Below are positions 42,365 to 50,905 of a stretch of 64,000 bases of DNA, one piece after another. The position numbers and the translations under genes are program-made. Below the pieces are notes generated by a model that saw nothing but the letters and a program-made list of their open reading frames with translations, was not told where the DNA came from and did no database searches. The stretch's first letter is position 1; each line of letters begins with the position of its first letter. Origin of the DNA: Brevundimonas sp. SGAir0440 (GTDB lineage: Bacteria > Pseudomonadota > Alphaproteobacteria > Caulobacterales > Caulobacteraceae); contig NZ_CP039435.1 in NCBI RefSeq assembly GCF_005484585.1, positions 62,001-126,000 on the forward strand, written 5' to 3'.

Positions 42365-43741
42365 CTATTCTTCCTTCGGTTCGTCCGCCGCCGGTTCGGC
42401 GTCGGGCTTGGGCGTCGAGCCCGGTTCGGTGACAACGATGCCTTCGGGCGCGGCCGGCAGTTTCGACAGGTCGCCGCCGGCGCGCAGGACGTCCAGCGCG
42501 CGCTGAAGCTGATAGTCCTTTTCCTTGTCGAACTTGTCGCCCGGAGCTTCGCGTGGGGTGTGCGGACCCTTGCGCTCGGCGCCGATGGAGGCGTCCAGGG
42601 CCGTGGCGTAGGCGGCTTCGGAATAGATGAAGCTGGAGCGCGAGACGATGCGGGCCTCGGCCTCCGAACGCGCGACTTCCAGGTCCGGCTCGATGCCAAT
42701 CTTCTGGATCGAGGCGCCCGAGGGGGTGTAGTAGCGCGCGGTCGTGATCGACAAGGCGCCGTCCTGGCCCTGACGCAGCGGGATCACGGTCTGGACCGAA
42801 CCCTTGCCGAAGCTGGTCAGGCCCACGATGGTCGCGCGCTGGTGATCCTTCAGGGCACCGGCGACGATTTCCGACGCCGAGGCCGAGCCGTAGTTGACCA
42901 GGACGACCAGCGGCAGGCCGCCGGTGACGTCGCCGGGCTTGGCGGAATAACGCTGAATCTGCTCGGGCTTGCGGCCGCGCTGGCTGACGATCTCGCCGCG
43001 TTCCAGGAAGGCGTCGGAGACGTCGATGGCGGCGTTCAGCAGGCCGCCACCGTTGTTGCGCAGGTCCAGGACATAGCCCTTCACGCCCGGCTTCTCAGCC
43101 TTGATCTTGGCGATGGCCTCGTTCAGCTCGCGGCCGGTGTTCTCGTTGAAGGTCGAGACGCGCAAGTAACCGAAGTCGCCCTCGACCCGGCCGGTGACCG
43201 ACTGAACCTTGATGACCTCGCGGGTCAGGGTCACTTCCAGCGGGTCTGAACCGTCGCGCAGGAAGGTCACCTTGACGCTGGTGCCCACGGCGCCGCGCAG
43301 CTTTTCGGACACCTGGCTGACCGTCAGGCCCGCCGCGTTCTGGCCCTCGATCGAAGAGATCACGTCCCCCGCCTGGACCCCGGCCCTGGCGGCGGGGCTG
43401 TCGTCCATCGGCGAGATGACCTTCACCATGCCGCCGTCGGCGCTGATGGTCAGGCCGACGCCCGAATACTGGCCTTCGGTGCGCTCGCGCAGGTCGTCGT
43501 AGTTGGAGGGCGGCAGATAGTTGGAGTGCGGGTCCAGCGCCGTCATCATACCGGCCAGCGCGGCCTCGATCAGCTTCTTGTTGTCGACCGGGACGACGTA
43601 GGCCTGCTCGACGATGCCCACCACGTCGCCGAACAGCTCCAGCATGCGGAAGGTTTCGTTTCGCGGGGTCTGGCTGCTGACAGCAGCGGCGGATCCGCCG
43701 AGCACCAGAGCGGCGCAGCCGACGAGGAGCAGTTTACGCAT
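42365..43741 (-). CDS. ctpA: S41-family carboxy-terminal processing protease
   Basis: Periplasmic serine protease of 458 residues. A signal sequence (MRKLLLVGCAALVLGG) starts at 43741; an earlier in-frame ATG would spoil it. PDZ domain: GLTISADGGMVKVISPMDD to GDVISSIEGQNA. The catalytic Ser/Lys dyad is in NYGSASASEIVAGAL and LTSFGKGSVQTV. The Pro/Glu-rich tail is disordered. It is last in the nadD-rsfS-rlmH-envC-ctpA run, matching its probable role in cell-wall enzyme turnover. Confidence 0.94.
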   Translation of the reverse strand: MRKLLLVGCAALVLGGSAAAVSSQTPRNETFRMLELFGDVVGIVEQAYVVPVDNKKLIEAALAGMMTALDPHSNYLPPSNYDDLRERTEGQYSGVGLTISADGGMVKVISPMDDSPAARAGVQAGDVISSIEGQNAAGLTVSQVSEKLRGAVGTSVKVTFLRDGSDPLEVTLTREVIKVQSVTGRVEGDFGYLRVSTFNENTGRELNEAIAKIKAEKPGVKGYVLDLRNNGGGLLNAAIDVSDAFLERGEIVSQRGRKPEQIQRYSAKPGDVTGGLPLVVLVNYGSASASEIVAGALKDHQRATIVGLTSFGKGSVQTVIPLRQGQDGALSITTARYYTPSGASIQKIGIEPDLEVARSEAEARIVSRSSFIYSEAAYATALDASIGAERKGPHTPREAPGDKFDKEKDYQLQRALDVLRAGGDLSKLPAAPEGIVVTEPGSTPKPDAEPAADEPKEE

Positions 43742-43880
43742 TCGGTCTCTTTCGGTCGGGCCGATCACTGTGCGCGCCCGTGGGAAGGTTAAGGCCCCGT
43801 CCTCACGACCAAATCGTGGCGACGCGGCGTCCCGCCGATAAAATCAGCGTCAGACGAGAATGCAAAGGACTATTGCGGGT

Positions 43881-44975
43881 TCACCGCAACCACGGTCCCG
43901 GATCGATCGGCCGTTCGTCGCGGCGCAGTTCGAAATAGACATCGCCGTCCGGGCCGCTGCGCCCAAGGGTCTGGCCGTCCGAGACCCGGGCGTCCGGGCC
44001 GACATCGACGCTTTCCAGGCCGGCGATGACGGCGCGCCAGCCGGGACCGAGGTCCAGCACCACCACATTGCCCCACCCCGTCAGCGGCCCGGCGTAGGCC
44101 ACCTTGGCGTCGGCGGGGGCGGTGACGGCTGCGCGGTCGGCCCGCCAGCGCCAGCCGGAGGTTCCGGCGCCCCAGGTCTGGCTGGGCGCGCCGGCGACGG
44201 GCGAACTGAGGCGGCCGCGTCCGGCCGGAAGGCGAGCGGTCGGCGTCTCTTCGGCCTGGGTGGTCGGGACCGCGCCGCCCAGTTCGCGAATGCGGCGCTC
44301 CAGCACGGCGGCTGCGCGTTCGGCGGCGCGGGCCTCAGCGTTCAGGACGGCGGTCAGGGCGGTCTTGCGCGCCGTCAGCCCCTCGATCTCGCCGCGCCGG
44401 TCGCCTTGCTCGCTCTCGGTCGTCAGCAGTCGCTCCGAGGACAGGACGGCGAGGCGGCGGATGCGCATGATCTCGGCCTGACGGGCGGCCAGCACCTTGG
44501 CGCGGCTTTCCAAATCCGGCGTCATGGCTTTGAGCAGGATGGAGGCGCGCACCGTGTCGATGGCCTTGTCGGCGGGCACTAGCAAGGGCGGCGGCGGCCG
44601 GCGGCTCATCATCTGCAGCGCGCTGAGCAGACGGCCCTGGGCGCCGCGCTCCCGCGCCAAGTCCGTAACCAGTTCGGCCTCGCGCTCGGTCAGTTGCTGG
44701 AGGCGGGCGCGCTGATCGTCGATCTGACGGTCGCCGGTCTGTTCGTCGGCCCGCAGCGAGGCCAGGCGGCGCTCCAACTGAGCCAGTTCGGTCTTGGCGG
44801 CGTCGGCGTCGGCGCGCAGACGACGGGCGCGCACCGTCTCGTCGCGGTATTCGGCCTGAATGCGCGACAGTTCGCTCTCGGGCGCCTGCCCACCAAAGCT
44901 TGGGCGGCTCATCGCCGGGGCGGCGCAGACAAAACCCGTCAGCAGGGCCAGCGATAAGGGTATGGCGCGACGCAT
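43881..44975 (-). CDS. EnvC-like murein hydrolase activator with degenerate LytM domain
   Basis: A 364-residue exported protein: signal peptide, two long coiled-coil stretches (about residues 30-110 and 150-235) and a C-terminal LytM/M23 fold. The zinc ligands of active M23 peptidases are gone: the usual His-x-His site reads VYFELRR and the His-Leu of the earlier loop reads AVIAGLESV. Such degenerate proteins (EnvC, NlpD) activate amidases at the septum. It lies 1 nt after rlmH on the same strand. Confidence 0.88.
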   Translation of the reverse strand: MRRAIPLSLALLTGFVCAAPAMSRPSFGGQAPESELSRIQAEYRDETVRARRLRADADAAKTELAQLERRLASLRADEQTGDRQIDDQRARLQQLTEREAELVTDLARERGAQGRLLSALQMMSRRPPPPLLVPADKAIDTVRASILLKAMTPDLESRAKVLAARQAEIMRIRRLAVLSSERLLTTESEQGDRRGEIEGLTARKTALTAVLNAEARAAERAAAVLERRIRELGGAVPTTQAEETPTARLPAGRGRLSSPVAGAPSQTWGAGTSGWRWRADRAAVTAPADAKVAYAGPLTGWGNVVVLDLGPGWRAVIAGLESVDVGPDARVSDGQTLGRSGPDGDVYFELRRDERPIDPGPWLR

Positions 44976-44976
44976 G

Positions 44977-45441
44977 TCAGTCGCGATGATAGGGCGATCC
45001 GGCCAGGATGGTCACGGCCCGATACAACTGTTCGGACAGCATGGCGCGCGCCAGGGCATGGGGCCAGGTCTGGGGACCGAAGGCCAGGGTCGAGGACGCG
45101 GCCTCGCGCACGCTGGCGTCCAGCCCGTCCGCTCCGCCGATGGCGAAGACCAGACGGCGCTCGCCCTGATCCCTCAGTTTGGCGATGTGGTCGGCGAAGG
45201 CGCGCGAGGAATAGGTCTTGCCGCGCTCGTCGCAGGCGATCAGGTGCGATCCTTCGGCGGCCGCGAGGATCAACTCGGCCTCCGGCGCCTTGCCGGGTCT
45301 GCGGGCTTCCAGATCGATCAGTTCGAGGGGACCGAGGCCAAGCGCGCGTCCCGACAGGGTGGCGCGCTTGGCGTAGTCGTCGGCGAGCGTCGCTTCAGGC
45401 CCCCGGCCCGGTCGGCCGATGGCGACGATGCTCAGCTTCAT
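44977..45441 (-). CDS. rlmH: 23S rRNA pseudouridine-1915 N3-methyltransferase
   Basis: A 154-residue SPOUT methyltransferase that modifies helix 69 of 23S rRNA. The knotted SAM site is in LVFAIGGADGLD, and the C-terminal AMLSEQLYRAVTILAGSPYHRD ends in the family's SPYH motif. It starts 4 nt after rsfS, as in most alphaproteobacteria. Confidence 0.95.
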   Translation of the reverse strand: MKLSIVAIGRPGRGPEATLADDYAKRATLSGRALGLGPLELIDLEARRPGKAPEAELILAAAEGSHLIACDERGKTYSSRAFADHIAKLRDQGERRLVFAIGGADGLDASVREAASSTLAFGPQTWPHALARAMLSEQLYRAVTILAGSPYHRD

Positions 45442-45445
45442 GGTG

Positions 45446-45880
45446 TCAGTCGCGGACCATGCGGTGGGCGGAATCGACCGCCCAGATCTTTTCGATGTTG
45501 TAGAAGGTGCGGACTTCCGGGCGGAACAGGTGCACGATCACATCGCCGGCGTCGATCAGAACCCAGTCGCAGTGCGGCAGGCCCTCGACCTTGGCCTTGC
45601 CCAGCCCCTGTTCTTTGAGCGTGCGCAGCAGGTGGTCGGCGATGGCGCCGACGTGACGGTGCGAACGACCGGACGCCACGATCATGGTGTCGGCCATGGC
45701 GCTTTTGCCCTTCAGGTCGATCAGGACCATGTCCTGGGCCTTGTCCTCGTCGAGGCGGCTCAGCAGGGCTTCTTCCAGCGGCGTGGAGCCGACGGGGCGG
45801 GGAGCGGAATCGTCGAAGCCGCGCGGGGAGGCGTCGGATTCAAAGCCGTCTTCGGAATGGAGAGGTTCGATAGGGTCCAT
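45446..45880 (-). CDS. rsfS: Ribosome silencing factor RsfS
   Basis: Binds L14 and blocks subunit joining in starvation. The core LEEALLSRLDEDKAQDMVLIDL, then GKSAMADTMIVASGRSHRHV and HCDWVLIDAGDVIVHLF, is unmistakable. The start is uncertain: the ATG at 45880 gives 144 residues, of usual size, while a GTG at 45982 would add 34 poorly structured residues; neither has a strong ribosome site. It follows nadD in the run. Confidence 0.9.
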   Translation of the reverse strand: MDPIEPLHSEDGFESDASPRGFDDSAPRPVGSTPLEEALLSRLDEDKAQDMVLIDLKGKSAMADTMIVASGRSHRHVGAIADHLLRTLKEQGLGKAKVEGLPHCDWVLIDAGDVIVHLFRPEVRTFYNIEKIWAVDSAHRMVRD

Positions 45881-46024
45881 CTCGTGCGCCGTATTCGAAA
45901 CGGCGGCGTCTTGCGTATCATACGCGGGCGAGGGGGTCAGCGGAGGGCTCCGGGAGCGTTGACTAAAGAAGCCCTCTAGCACGGATGGGCCGCAACGTGA
46001 ACCGCCGCCCGAATCATCCGGCGA

Positions 46025-46747
46025 TCACGAGGTCGCGCGCTCGCCTTTTCCGGTCCTGATCGCCGTGGACGACAGGGGGTTGAGCGGCGCCGTCAGATAG
46101 GTCCAGGCGGGCGCCTGAAGCGTCGGCAGAAGCCCCGCCTGCTGGGCCGGAATGCGGAAACCGGCGAAGCGGGCGGCGGCGGGCGCCGTGCGGCTGTCCA
46201 GCAGCGAACCCGGCCGGGCGATGACCGCCACCGGCATCAGCCGCATGATGTCGGTCCAGCCTCGCCAGCGGTGGAAGCTGGCCAGATTGTCCGACCCCAT
46301 CAGCCAGACGAAATGCACGCCGGGATGCCGCGCGACCAGAAGGCGCAGGGTGTCCACGGTCCAGGCGACGCCGGCCCGACTCTCGAAGTCCGAGACGATC
46401 ATCGACGGACCGCGTGCGTGCTGGCGCGCCGAGGCCATGCGGTCCTTCAGCGGCGCGCTGTGACGGGCATCCTTCAACGGGTTCTGCGGCGAGACCAGCC
46501 AGACGACCCGGTCGAGATCCAGACGTCGCATGGCGGTCTCGGCGACATGGGCGTGACCGTCGTGGGCGGGATTGAAGGAGCCGCCGAACAGGCCGACCTT
46601 CATGCCTGGAGCGAGGATCAAGCCGTCGCGTAGCGCCCCGGAGCGGGGGCCGGCGCCTTTGGGCGCGGGACCGGCGTGGAAGAAGGACAAGCGGCGTCTC
46701 GGGCGGCGGGCGTTGTGCTCAGCGGCGCCCTTATAGCGCGCGCCCAT
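46025..46747 (-). CDS. nadD: Nicotinate-nucleotide adenylyltransferase
   Basis: Makes nicotinate adenine dinucleotide, the substrate of NadE (20755-22794). The nucleotidyltransferase signature is GLFGGSFNPAHDGHAHVAE, with WLVSPQNPLKD and WLMGSDNLASFHRW also conserved, and the SSTAIR turn near the end. I start at the ATG at 46747, which has AGGCGGAG upstream and lies 23 nt after the hydrolase stop; the later ATG at 46603 starts directly at the core but lacks a ribosome site, so it remains possible. Confidence 0.92.
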   Translation of the reverse strand: MGARYKGAAEHNARRPRRRLSFFHAGPAPKGAGPRSGALRDGLILAPGMKVGLFGGSFNPAHDGHAHVAETAMRRLDLDRVVWLVSPQNPLKDARHSAPLKDRMASARQHARGPSMIVSDFESRAGVAWTVDTLRLLVARHPGVHFVWLMGSDNLASFHRWRGWTDIMRLMPVAVIARPGSLLDSRTAPAAARFAGFRIPAQQAGLLPTLQAPAWTYLTAPLNPLSSTAIRTGKGERATS

Positions 46748-46769
46748 GCTCCGCCTACAGAATTCGTTC

Positions 46770-47666
46770 TCAGACGGCGGCGTCGAACAGGGCGTCGCGC
46801 GCCACGTCGGCATGGGTCATGGGGAACAGGTGTCCGCCGCCGGACACGACCTCGACCGAGACATTGGGCAGGCCACGGGGCTGGATCGGCACATGGGTCA
46901 GGGCGCCATGCTCGGCTTTGAGGATGCGAACCGGTCCGGGATAGCGTTTCATGGCCCGCCACGGATCGTGCGCCTGGGCTGCGTAGTTGGCCGCCTCCCA
47001 GGCCGGCGCGGCGGTCAGGCTGAATCCGCCGTCGCCTTCGTTCAAACCTTCGGAAAGATAGTCGGCCAGGACCATATCGGGCCAACCCTTGAACGCGCCG
47101 CGCCCGCGATAGGCGGCCATGGCCTGTTCGCGGCTGTCGAACTGGCTGCGACGGCGCAGGGTAGCCTTGGCGATAGGGATCGCCTTCATCAGCTTGTGGG
47201 CGAAGGGCAGGTTGAAGGCGAAGACCGCCGAGCGTTTCCAGATCACCGGATCGAACAGCACCAGGCTGGACACCCGATCCGGCCGGACGGCGGCCGCCAG
47301 AAGCGAGGCCGTGCCGCCCATCGAATGGCCGGCCATGACCACGGGCGGGCCGTCGATGGCCTCCAGCAGCGCCAGCAGGTCGTCGCGGTGGTCCAGCCAG
47401 CTGGTCTTGGGCCTCGCGAAGGTCGGCAAGGCCGATCGGCCATGCCCTCGCAGATCCGGCGCCCAGATCCGCAAGGACGCCGACAACGGCGACAACAGGC
47501 TGCGATAGGTGGCGGCGTTGAAGCCGTTGGCGTGAGAGAAGATCAGGTCGACCGGCCGGTTCGGATCGCCGAAATCCAGCACGGCCATCGCGCCGGCGCC
47601 CCAGCGATTGTCGATCGGCACGGACAGGCGACGCGGTGGGGACATCAACGCCGCATCCATGGTCAT
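46770..47666 (-). CDS. Alpha/beta hydrolase
   Basis: A 298-residue cytosolic hydrolase. Oxyanion-side loop FSHANGFNAATY, strand end APDLRGHGRS, nucleophile elbow AGHSMGGTAS, and a late SGGGHLFPMTH for the catalytic His. The substrate is unknown. Its ATG overlaps the zur stop by 4 nt, so it should be made with Zur and is probably zinc-linked or simply co-inherited. Confidence 0.9.
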   Translation of the reverse strand: MTMDAALMSPPRRLSVPIDNRWGAGAMAVLDFGDPNRPVDLIFSHANGFNAATYRSLLSPLSASLRIWAPDLRGHGRSALPTFARPKTSWLDHRDDLLALLEAIDGPPVVMAGHSMGGTASLLAAAVRPDRVSSLVLFDPVIWKRSAVFAFNLPFAHKLMKAIPIAKATLRRRSQFDSREQAMAAYRGRGAFKGWPDMVLADYLSEGLNEGDGGFSLTAAPAWEAANYAAQAHDPWRAMKRYPGPVRILKAEHGALTHVPIQPRGLPNVSVEVVSGGGHLFPMTHADVARDALFDAAV

Positions 47667-48151
47667 GCGACGTCGCGACAGGCGGCGCAGCGACCGTGCG
47701 CCTCGATCGTCGTGCGGGCGATGGCGTAGCCGGCGGCGGATGCGGCGGCGTTCATGGCGCTCTGGTCCGGGCCGCTGACCTCGCGCGTCGCGCCGCAGCA
47801 GTCGCAGATCAAAAAGGCGGCCGCGTGGGCGGCCTCGCCGTCGTCGGTGCAGGCGACATAGGCGCTGATCGAGGCGATGCGGTGGACCATGCCCAGCCGT
47901 TCCAGAAACTCCAGCGCGCGATAGACGGTCGGCGGCTTGGCGGCCTGGCCGTCTTCGCCGAAGCGCGCGATCAGATCGTAGGCCTTCACCGGCTCGCCGC
48001 TTTCCAGCAGCAGCGCCAGGACGCGCCGACGCTGGGCGGTCATCCGCTCGCCCTGCTGGACCGCGCGCGCCTCGGCCGCCGCCAAGGCGCGGTCCAGCGC
48101 CCCGCCGTTCAGGCCGGAGTGGTCATGGTCATGATCGCAGGCGAAACCCAT
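47663..48151 (-). CDS. zur: Fur-family regulator, probably Zur
   Basis: A 162-residue Fur-family repressor. The winged helix is in MTAQRRRVLALLLESGEPVKAYDLI and PPTVYRALEFL. Structural zinc Cys pairs are CDCC and CAAC; the N-terminus is His-rich (CDHDHDHS). The HRIASISAYVAC stretch and the pairs resemble Zur rather than Fur; a second family member at 61942-62427 looks like Fur proper. It leads the long minus-strand run. Confidence 0.85.
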   Translation of the reverse strand: MGFACDHDHDHSGLNGGALDRALAAAEARAVQQGERMTAQRRRVLALLLESGEPVKAYDLIARFGEDGQAAKPPTVYRALEFLERLGMVHRIASISAYVACTDDGEAAHAAAFLICDCCGATREVSGPDQSAMNAAASAAGYAIARTTIEAHGRCAACRDVA

Positions 48152-48269
48152 ACGCCACAGCTAATGGCTGGCGATCCCCACTGCAACCGACGCATCGCGG
48201 GTTTGCCGGTTGCGCGGCGTTGGGCTAGAAGGCCCGCCTTCCGATCTTTAACCAGAGCGTCCTCGCTTC

Positions 48270-49052
48270 ATGACCGACACGAACAATTCGCCGCTTGAAG
48301 GCAACGTCCTCTTCTACACCAACCCCGAACCGCTGGATCAGAGCGTCCACGGCGGCTTGGGCGTGAACCCGAGCGACAAGCCCTACGCCTTCGTGGCCCA
48401 GACCAATATCGTGCCGCTGACGGTCACCGAATTCTCGGCCGCCGCCCTGTCTTACCCGATCATCTTCACCGGCGAGAACCGCCAGCCGGTGGCCGTGATG
48501 GGCCTGAGCTCCAACGAAAACCTGTTCGTCGCGCCGGACGGCGAGTTCCGCGCCGACGCCTATGTGCCGGCCTATGTGCGCCGCTATCCGTTCGTCTTCG
48601 CCGACGACAAGCAGAACCAGCGCCTGATCCTGTGCATCGACCGCGGCGCCTCGATCGTCGCCGAGGGCGGCCAGAACCCGCTGTTCGTCGACGGCCAGCC
48701 CAGCGACTACACGAATATGGCGATGGAGTTCTGCAACAACTTCGAACAGGAGCGCCAGCGCACCGAGGGCTTCGTCGCTCTGGTCAAGGATCTGGACCTG
48801 CTGGACATCCGCGAAGCCCACTTCACGCCGCGCAATCCCGACGGCACGCCGGGTCAGCCGCAGAAGCTGGCCGAATACTATGCGGTGTCGGAAGACAAGC
48901 TGCGCGCCCTGCCCGCCGAGAAGCTGGTCGAGCTGCGCGACAACGGCGCCCTGGGCCAGATCTACGCCCACCTGGTGTCGCTGGTCGGTTGGGATCGCCT
49001 GATCGCCATGGCCGTGATGCGTCAGGCCCAGGCCCCGACGTCGGTCAACTAG
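48270..49052 (+). CDS. SapC-family protein
   Basis: A 260-residue protein matching the SapC family: PYAFVAQTNIVPLTVTEF, ALSYPIIFTGENRQPVAVMGL, ADAYVPAYVRRYPFVFA and an LAEYYAVSEDKL segment near the C-terminus. The family was named from Campylobacter surface-layer genes and is common in Caulobacterales and xanthomonads, but its role is not settled. No signal peptide is evident. Single gene, with its own terminator. Confidence 0.88.
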   Translation: MTDTNNSPLEGNVLFYTNPEPLDQSVHGGLGVNPSDKPYAFVAQTNIVPLTVTEFSAAALSYPIIFTGENRQPVAVMGLSSNENLFVAPDGEFRADAYVPAYVRRYPFVFADDKQNQRLILCIDRGASIVAEGGQNPLFVDGQPSDYTNMAMEFCNNFEQERQRTEGFVALVKDLDLLDIREAHFTPRNPDGTPGQPQKLAEYYAVSEDKLRALPAEKLVELRDNGALGQIYAHLVSLVGWDRLIAMAVMRQAQAPTSVN

Positions 49053-49078
49053 GATCCGGTCTGTCGAAGATCGATCAA

Positions 49079-49109
49079 CGCCCCGCCGGTTCGCCGGCGG
49101 GGCGTTTTT
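49079..49109 (+). terminator. Intrinsic terminator of the SapC gene
   Basis: A perfect 11-bp GC stem (49079-49089 with 49094-49104), a stable TTCG loop and five T residues (49105-49109). Confidence 0.92.
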
Positions 49110-49113
49110 CGTT

Positions 49114-49521
49114 TCAGCGGCGCGAGAACAGCGCGCGCGTCAGGCAGGAAAAGACCAGACGCCCGGCCTCGTCCAGCAGGTCATGCGAGGCGATGACGAT
49201 GCCCTTGTCGTCGCCGACCGGGTCCTTGCCCATCACTGTCATGCGACCCCGCAAGAGTTCGCCGGCCGGCGGATTGCGCATGTAACGCAGCCCATCGACG
49301 GCCAGGACCTTGGTCTGGGCCCAGCCGCCGGACTTGTCGGCCGCCAGTCGACTCCACAGCACATAGACCATGGCGTCCGGTGCGCCGTAGGCCACGTCCC
49401 AGCCCGGCGAGAACCGCTCGATGAAGACGTCCAGCGCCCCCTGATCGACCGCACAGGCGCCCAGCGGCACAACCTGCCCCACCTCCAGGTCTTCGAAATG
49501 GACGTGCAGCGGATCGCTCAT
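49114..49521 (-). CDS. MaoC-like hotdog-fold protein
   Basis: A 135-residue single hotdog domain. FEDLEVGQVVPLGACAVDQ and IERFSPGWD resemble MaoC-like dehydratase or acyl-CoA-related proteins; the hydratase Asp/His pair is not clear, so enzymatic activity is uncertain. It starts 15 nt after the stop of the reductase gene on the same strand, suggesting an operon acting on acyl or enone compounds. Confidence 0.75.
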   Translation of the reverse strand: MSDPLHVHFEDLEVGQVVPLGACAVDQGALDVFIERFSPGWDVAYGAPDAMVYVLWSRLAADKSGGWAQTKVLAVDGLRYMRNPPAGELLRGRMTVMGKDPVGDDKGIVIASHDLLDEAGRLVFSCLTRALFSRR

Positions 49522-49536
49522 GCGCAGACCTTGGGT

Positions 49537-50568
49537 TCAGGCGGGTTCTTCGGAAACGCGAACCAGCAGCTTGCCGTCGTGATCGCCGGTGAACAAGCGA
49601 TTCAACGAGCCTACCGCGCCTTCCAGCCCGTCGTCGACGTGAACCTTCCATTTCACCCGGCCGTCCGCCAGCCACGGGCCCATTTCCGCGACCATCTCGC
49701 GAGCGCGAGGGGCGTAGTCCAGAACCAGGAAGCCCTGGACGTGCAAGCGATGGGTGATGATGCGCGCGAAGTTCGGCGACGGCGGCGCCTTGGTCGCATT
49801 GTAGGAGGACACAAGGCCGCAGACCGCCATCCGGCCATGGACCTTCAGCCGGTTGAACACCGCGATCATGATGTCGCCGCCGACATTCTCGAAGTTCAGA
49901 TCGACGCCGTCGGGGGCCAGACGATCCAGCGCCTCGCCGACATCCTCGTTCTTGTAATCGATGGCCGCGTCGAAGCCGAGTTCGTCGGTCAGCCAGGCGC
50001 ACTTCTGCGGGCCGCCCGCGATGCCGATGACGCGGCAGCCGCGCTGTTTGGCGATCTGCCCCGCGACGGAGCCGACCGCGCCGGCGGCCGCCGAGATGAC
50101 GATGGTCTCGCCTTCCTTGGCCTTCAGCACGTCGGTGACGCCGAAATAGGCGGTCAGGCCGGTCATGCCAAGCACCGACATATTCGCGGTCAGCGGCAAA
50201 CCGGGCGCACGATGCACCGGACGCAGGCCGCTTTCCGGCACGACCGCATAGTCGGCCCAGCCGCCCGAGGTCGGCATGACGACATCGCCTGTTTTGAAGC
50301 GGCTGGATCGCGAGGCTTCGACCACGCCCAGCGTCAGGCCGCGCATGACCTCGCCCAGGCCGACCGGCGGCAGATAACCCTCGGAATCGTTCATCCAGGT
50401 GCGATTGGTCGGGTCCAGCGACAGATAGACGGTGCGGACCAGCACCTCGTTCTCCTTCAGATCAGGGATGGCCGTCTCGACCAGTTCCAGATCGCCGGGC
50501 TGGATCAGGCCCTTGGGTCGCTGGCGCAGCACCCATTGACGGTTCGTCTTGCCGCTTGTCGAAGCCAT
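49537..50568 (-). CDS. NADP-dependent zinc-free MDR oxidoreductase (CurA/leukotriene reductase-like)
   Basis: A 343-residue medium-chain reductase. LSLDPTNRTWMND is the N-terminal signature of the CurA/LTB4DH group, the NADP turn is AAAGAVGSVAGQIAKQRG, and NFENVGGDIM completes the Rossmann domain. It reduces double bonds of enones or curcumin-like substrates. The ATG at 50568 has GGAGAGA upstream. Although an EcfG promoter lies 190 nt upstream on the same strand, an intrinsic terminator between them suggests that promoter serves the small RNA instead; readthrough is possible. Confidence 0.9.
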   Translation of the reverse strand: MASTSGKTNRQWVLRQRPKGLIQPGDLELVETAIPDLKENEVLVRTVYLSLDPTNRTWMNDSEGYLPPVGLGEVMRGLTLGVVEASRSSRFKTGDVVMPTSGGWADYAVVPESGLRPVHRAPGLPLTANMSVLGMTGLTAYFGVTDVLKAKEGETIVISAAAGAVGSVAGQIAKQRGCRVIGIAGGPQKCAWLTDELGFDAAIDYKNEDVGEALDRLAPDGVDLNFENVGGDIMIAVFNRLKVHGRMAVCGLVSSYNATKAPPSPNFARIITHRLHVQGFLVLDYAPRAREMVAEMGPWLADGRVKWKVHVDDGLEGAVGSLNRLFTGDHDGKLLVRVSEEPA

Positions 50569-50642
50569 TAGCGTCTCTCCGTGCGTTTTCTTTGACCACC
50601 ATCTTGGCCGCGACGGCGGCTTCGGTCGAGGTGCGCGCCAAG

Positions 50643-50669
50643 AAAAAAGCGACCCTTTCGGATCGCTTT
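50643..50669 (-). terminator. Intrinsic terminator of the candidate small RNA
   Basis: On the minus strand AAAGCGAUCC (50669-50660) pairs with GGGUCGCUUU (50655-50646) through one G-U pair, with a GAAA loop, ending in six U residues (50648-50643). Confidence 0.85.
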
Positions 50670-50753
50670 GAAGTGGCATCATCGAGAATGAGGCGCGGAG
50701 GCGGCATGATCAGCTTTCGCAGATCAAGTCGGGGGGCGTCGCCGCCTCCACGG
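50643..50753 (-). ncRNA. Candidate EcfG-controlled small RNA (GsrN-like)
   Basis: An exact EcfG promoter (50760-50784) is followed, with no protein gene in between, by an intrinsic terminator about 110 nt downstream. The predicted RNA folds into a 9-bp stem (50741-50749 with 50697-50705) that encloses an inner GAAA-capped hairpin and an unpaired 14-nt bulge containing six consecutive C residues (50731-50736). Caulobacter GsrN, a stress sRNA of about 105 nt, likewise depends on this sigma factor and uses a C-rich exposed loop to bind targets. Homology is inferred from promoter, size, location and structure, not from alignment. Confidence 0.65.
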
Positions 50754-50759
50754 ACCGAT

Positions 50760-50784
50760 AACGGCGGCGCCCGAAGCCGGTTCC
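50760..50784 (-). promoter_or_regulatory. EcfG-dependent promoter of the candidate small RNA
   Basis: GGAAC (50784-50780), 16-nt spacer, CGTT (50763-50760), read on the minus strand. It matches the alphaproteobacterial general-stress consensus exactly and has the same spacing as the other three exact sites in this locus. Confidence 0.8.
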
Positions 50785-50843
50785 CGTTCTCGATCGCTTT
50801 TTTTGCGCTTTCGTACTTTGGCCCATCAATGCCGGCGCAAACC

Positions 50844-50877
50844 AAAGAAAAGGCCTCGATCCCGAGGGACCGAGGCC
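50844..50877 (-). terminator. Intrinsic terminator of phyR
   Basis: On the minus strand a 12-nt arm (50877-50866) pairs with 50863-50852 with one G-U pair and a tight loop, followed by UUUUCUUU. It ends the phyR transcript about 30 nt past its stop and isolates it from the small RNA promoter. Confidence 0.85.
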
Positions 50878-50905
50878 GATCTTGTCGTCAACGAAAGATC
50901 GCGTT

